Both the position numbers and the translations under genes were made by a program. A stretch of DNA of 16,193 bases from Candidatus Solibacter sp. (GTDB lineage: Bacteria > Acidobacteriota > Terriglobia > Bryobacterales > Bryobacteraceae), in NCBI GenBank assembly GCA_026394025.1, contig JAPKZC010000501.1:1-16193 (forward strand), in the 5' to 3' direction. The number at the start of each line of letters is the position of its first letter. Positions within the stretch are counted from its first letter, which is position 1. Positions 13,761 to 16,193 of the stretch are shown one piece after another. The notes beneath the pieces are model-generated. The model worked only from the letters and a program-made list of their open reading frames with translations. It searched no databases and was not told where the DNA came from.

Positions 13761-16193
13761 GCGACGCACTGATCCGGTTGGAAACGGGCGAGGTCAGCTA
13801 TCGATTCACGAGAGCCAATGGCACATGGGCGTTCGATTCGGTATGGGTGCGCGGCAAGAAGACGGCGGTGCCGCTCTCTCGGGCGGAGAGCTTCTACCTG
13901 GGAGGTGGTGAAGCGCGCGAGTTCACCGTGGTGAGCGATTCCGCGCAGCGGAAAGAGGTCCGCTTCAGCGGCGCCGGCGCGGGACAAGTATCGTTCCGCG
14001 TGCTGGCCGATGACCGCTTGCCGGCAATCGCGGTGGAGTTGAGCGGCGTGGAAGCGCCGGCTTGCGCATGGCGGACGGCAATCGCGGCGGCGGAACAGCA
14101 GGGGGCATGGGCGACGCGCGGAGAGACGGCGAGCGACGCGGAAGGCCGCGAGGTGTTCATCGACGGCTCGGGGCGGCTGGTATTCGGCCATAGCCGCGCG
14201 GGTGTGCTGGATACGGCGTACGTGATCCAGGCGGAAGTGCTCGACAACATCAACCGGCGTGGCAAGACGATGCAGCCCTCGGACACATTCTTCAAGAGCG
14301 GGCGGAAGGAAACCGCGGGTGGGTTCTTCGGCTACTGGCAGATCAAGATGGGCGCACAGCAGCCCAAGCGATTTGCGATTGTGTTCGATCGCGACCTGGG
14401 CGGGCGGATGCACGATGTGTGCGAGAAGTACTACGCCGACGCGGTGGATTCGCAGGTGGATCTGGCGGCGATCGAGAGCGACTACGATCCGTACCTGGCG
14501 CTGGAGCGGATGCCGCTGCGGCTCTCGTGCCCGGAATCGCTGATTCCCGGTTACGGATGGCACATGGAGGAGTATTTCCCGGGGTATGCCAAGGCGGCAT
14601 ATCCGTTTGGGGAAGATTCGGGAATCCAGACGGCGGCGCTGCTGGCCTACGAGGGACACGCCACGCGGCGCGATTGGGAGAAATACTTCGGCGAGCACGT
14701 GCTCAGCCAGATGCCGCTTTGGGGAGAGGCGGACGGCAAGGGATTTTTCGTGCGGCGTCCGGGCGGCTGGACGCGTTGGGCGTACAACACCGACTACCAG
14801 ACCCCGTTTCCGCTGATGGAGGGCGGCAACTGGACCAATTCGGAACACCTTTACCAGATGGCGGTGATGTTCCAGGATGCCGGGTTGAAGCAGCGCGCCA
14901 TGGACCTGATGCGGCACGACGTGCTGGTGAAGCTCGATCTGGAGAACATGTTTTTCCCGCCCTGCTGGAATCCACTGACGGGCAAACTCCAGGATCACCG
15001 GGACGACTGGGAGATCACACCCGGACTTGCCTATTGCGCGGAGATCAGCTCCGAGGTGCTCTACGCGGAGACGCGCGACGCGCAATTCCTGAAGATCGCC
15101 GACCGGATCACGGACTGGTTGGCGTCGATTCTGGGGCCGGAGACGCGGATGAATCATCTCCATCCGAAAGTCAACACCTACCACTGTTTCAGCGGACCGA
15201 TTGTGCGTAGCCTGGTGCACCGCTTCGAGCGGGGCGGTGGGCAACGGTTCCTGGAGATCGCGCAGGACATAGCGTGGGTGATGATTCTGACGCTGGGGAC
15301 GACGCCGCACAAAGATCCGGCGGGGCGCAGTTTCACGGGAGTGACTTGCGTGGGCGTGCGCGGCTGCGTGGACTATGACTGCGCGCCGAATCTGCTGAAG
15401 CACGTTGGCGGGCCCGGCTACGCGAAGTTTCTGGCGATGCAGCAACTGGTGCTGCCGCGCGACAGTTGGAAGGACGCCTTTCGGGTACAGGAACAACGCG
15501 ATTTGAACCTGCGGACCAACTACGACAACTATGCGCGGGGCATGGCGAACCTGACGTTTGCGCTGAATATGGGGAGCGACCCTCGAGTGGCGGTATATGA
15601 GCGGCTGGCGCCGCGGCGCGATCGGGGAATCAGAAGCCGGCGGGACATGATTCTGGCCAACGGCACGATGACGGACCGGCGGACTTCAGTGCAGGCGCGG
15701 TTTCTGGAGGCGGGACGGTACAAGCTGGAACTGGATGGCCGGGCGCTGGGGGCTCGGACAGCGGCGGAGTTGGAGAAAGGGATAGAGGTTGCGGTGCCGC
15801 GGAATTCCACGCGCCGACTGAAGGTGACGGCGGTATCGGCGCAGCCCGCGGCAACGCCGGCACGCCAGTACGACAACAGCAGCACGTATCTGAGCGATTT
15901 GGCGGACAGCGGCGCGCAGCGGGGGATTGGGCTGCCAGTGCCGGTATACCGGAAGGACCGGAGCTTTCGCGGAAACCCGATTACGTTCGGGGGAAGGACC
16001 TTCGAAAAGGGGCTGGGCCTGGCGGCGAACACGGCAATCGTGTACAACCTGGACGGCAGATACCGCACATTCGCGGCGACCTTTGGAGTAGACGCGGACG
16101 CCGCGGGGGAAGGGCCGAAGCCATCGGTCTATCTGACCGTGCTGGTGGACGGGCGCGCGAAATTCACCAGCGGCGGCGTGTTTAAAAATACGC
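13757..16193 (+). CDS. Large secreted-type carbohydrate-active protein with C-terminal NPCBM domain, runs off right edge
   Basis: This frame is open from the GTG at 13757 (and above) to the window end, 812 codons, with no stop. Residues about 1-220 are beta-rich (VSDALIRLETGEVSYRF onward), a sandwich like those preceding alpha-barrel glycosidases. Residues about 235-620 look helical, with aromatic and acidic patches (GYGWHMEEYFPGY, GGNWTNSEHLYQMAVMF, DWEITPGLAYCAEISSEVLY, NHLHPKVNTYHCFSGP) consistent with an (alpha/alpha) barrel. I cannot assign a known family. From about 704, YDNSSTYLSDL, then RDRSFRGNPITFGGR and FEKGLGLAANTAIVYNLDG match the NPCBM carbohydrate-binding module, cut before its end. 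The natural start is the Tat-like leader at 13686, in another frame. Last visible gene of the operon. A glycosidase or lyase role is inference from domain style and neighbours. Confidence 0.78.
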   Translation, partial: MSDALIRLETGEVSYRFTRANGTWAFDSVWVRGKKTAVPLSRAESFYLGGGEAREFTVVSDSAQRKEVRFSGAGAGQVSFRVLADDRLPAIAVELSGVEAPACAWRTAIAAAEQQGAWATRGETASDAEGREVFIDGSGRLVFGHSRAGVLDTAYVIQAEVLDNINRRGKTMQPSDTFFKSGRKETAGGFFGYWQIKMGAQQPKRFAIVFDRDLGGRMHDVCEKYYADAVDSQVDLAAIESDYDPYLALERMPLRLSCPESLIPGYGWHMEEYFPGYAKAAYPFGEDSGIQTAALLAYEGHATRRDWEKYFGEHVLSQMPLWGEADGKGFFVRRPGGWTRWAYNTDYQTPFPLMEGGNWTNSEHLYQMAVMFQDAGLKQRAMDLMRHDVLVKLDLENMFFPPCWNPLTGKLQDHRDDWEITPGLAYCAEISSEVLYAETRDAQFLKIADRITDWLASILGPETRMNHLHPKVNTYHCFSGPIVRSLVHRFERGGGQRFLEIAQDIAWVMILTLGTTPHKDPAGRSFTGVTCVGVRGCVDYDCAPNLLKHVGGPGYAKFLAMQQLVLPRDSWKDAFRVQEQRDLNLRTNYDNYARGMANLTFALNMGSDPRVAVYERLAPRRDRGIRSRRDMILANGTMTDRRTSVQARFLEAGRYKLELDGRALGARTAAELEKGIEVAVPRNSTRRLKVTAVSAQPAATPARQYDNSSTYLSDLADSGAQRGIGLPVPVYRKDRSFRGNPITFGGRTFEKGLGLAANTAIVYNLDGRYRTFAATFGVDADAAGEGPKPSVYLTVLVDGRAKFTSGGVFKNT

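Noticed and set aside
13649..15496. 615-codon open frame antisense to the NPCBM protein
   Set aside because: Same reasoning: mirror of GC-rich coding in the sense strand, no domains, no ribosome site.

Overview
The window is GC-rich and tightly coding. It reads as a carbohydrate-degradation locus from a heterotrophic bacterium, most likely an Acidobacteriota member of the Solibacter/Bryobacter type. The main reasons are a very large Oar-like TonB-dependent receptor with the SKSGTN...FHG-type plug/barrel signature usual in that phylum, the number of secreted glycosidase-like proteins, and the absence of any SusD-like partner. The taxonomic call is inference from protein style only.

Layout. 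Bases 1-1587 (minus) carry the N-terminal 529 residues of a secreted TIM-barrel glycosidase-like protein that runs off the left edge. It diverges across a 211-bp intergenic region from a GH28-like beta-helix protein (1799-3358, plus), which is followed after 65 bp by the TonB-dependent receptor (3424-6905, plus). The receptor converges on a GH31 glycosidase (6999-8810, minus), and two near-identical 20-bp palindromes sit in and around the 93-bp junction. The GH31 gene diverges from a plus-strand operon (9050 to the right edge): an SDR epimerase-like protein, an FHS-family sugar transporter, a DUF5060/DUF4038 apiosidase-like hydrolase, a TolB-like propeller, and a large secreted protein with a C-terminal NPCBM domain cut by the window edge. 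Neighbouring genes in this operon overlap by 4, 4, 8 and 7 bp, so they are almost certainly co-transcribed and translationally coupled. No intergenic stretch exceeds about 211 bp. I saw no tRNA, rRNA, CRISPR array or insertion sequence.

How it may work together (inference): exported enzymes and the outer-membrane receptor break down and take up a plant-type polysaccharide. The FHS permease moves small sugars or glycosides into the cytoplasm, where the signal-less DUF4038 hydrolase and the SDR act on them. The GH28-like, apiosidase-like and propeller proteins loosely suggest pectin-like material, but the sequence does not fix the substrate.

The most unusual feature is that three exported proteins (receptor, GH31, NPCBM protein) each have their export signal in a different reading frame from the mature protein, all near the 5' end and all with the same frame change. 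Either the assembly has errors here, the genes are decayed, or something regulatory is going on. A shared upstream motif before the GH28-like gene and the five-gene operon points to co-regulation.
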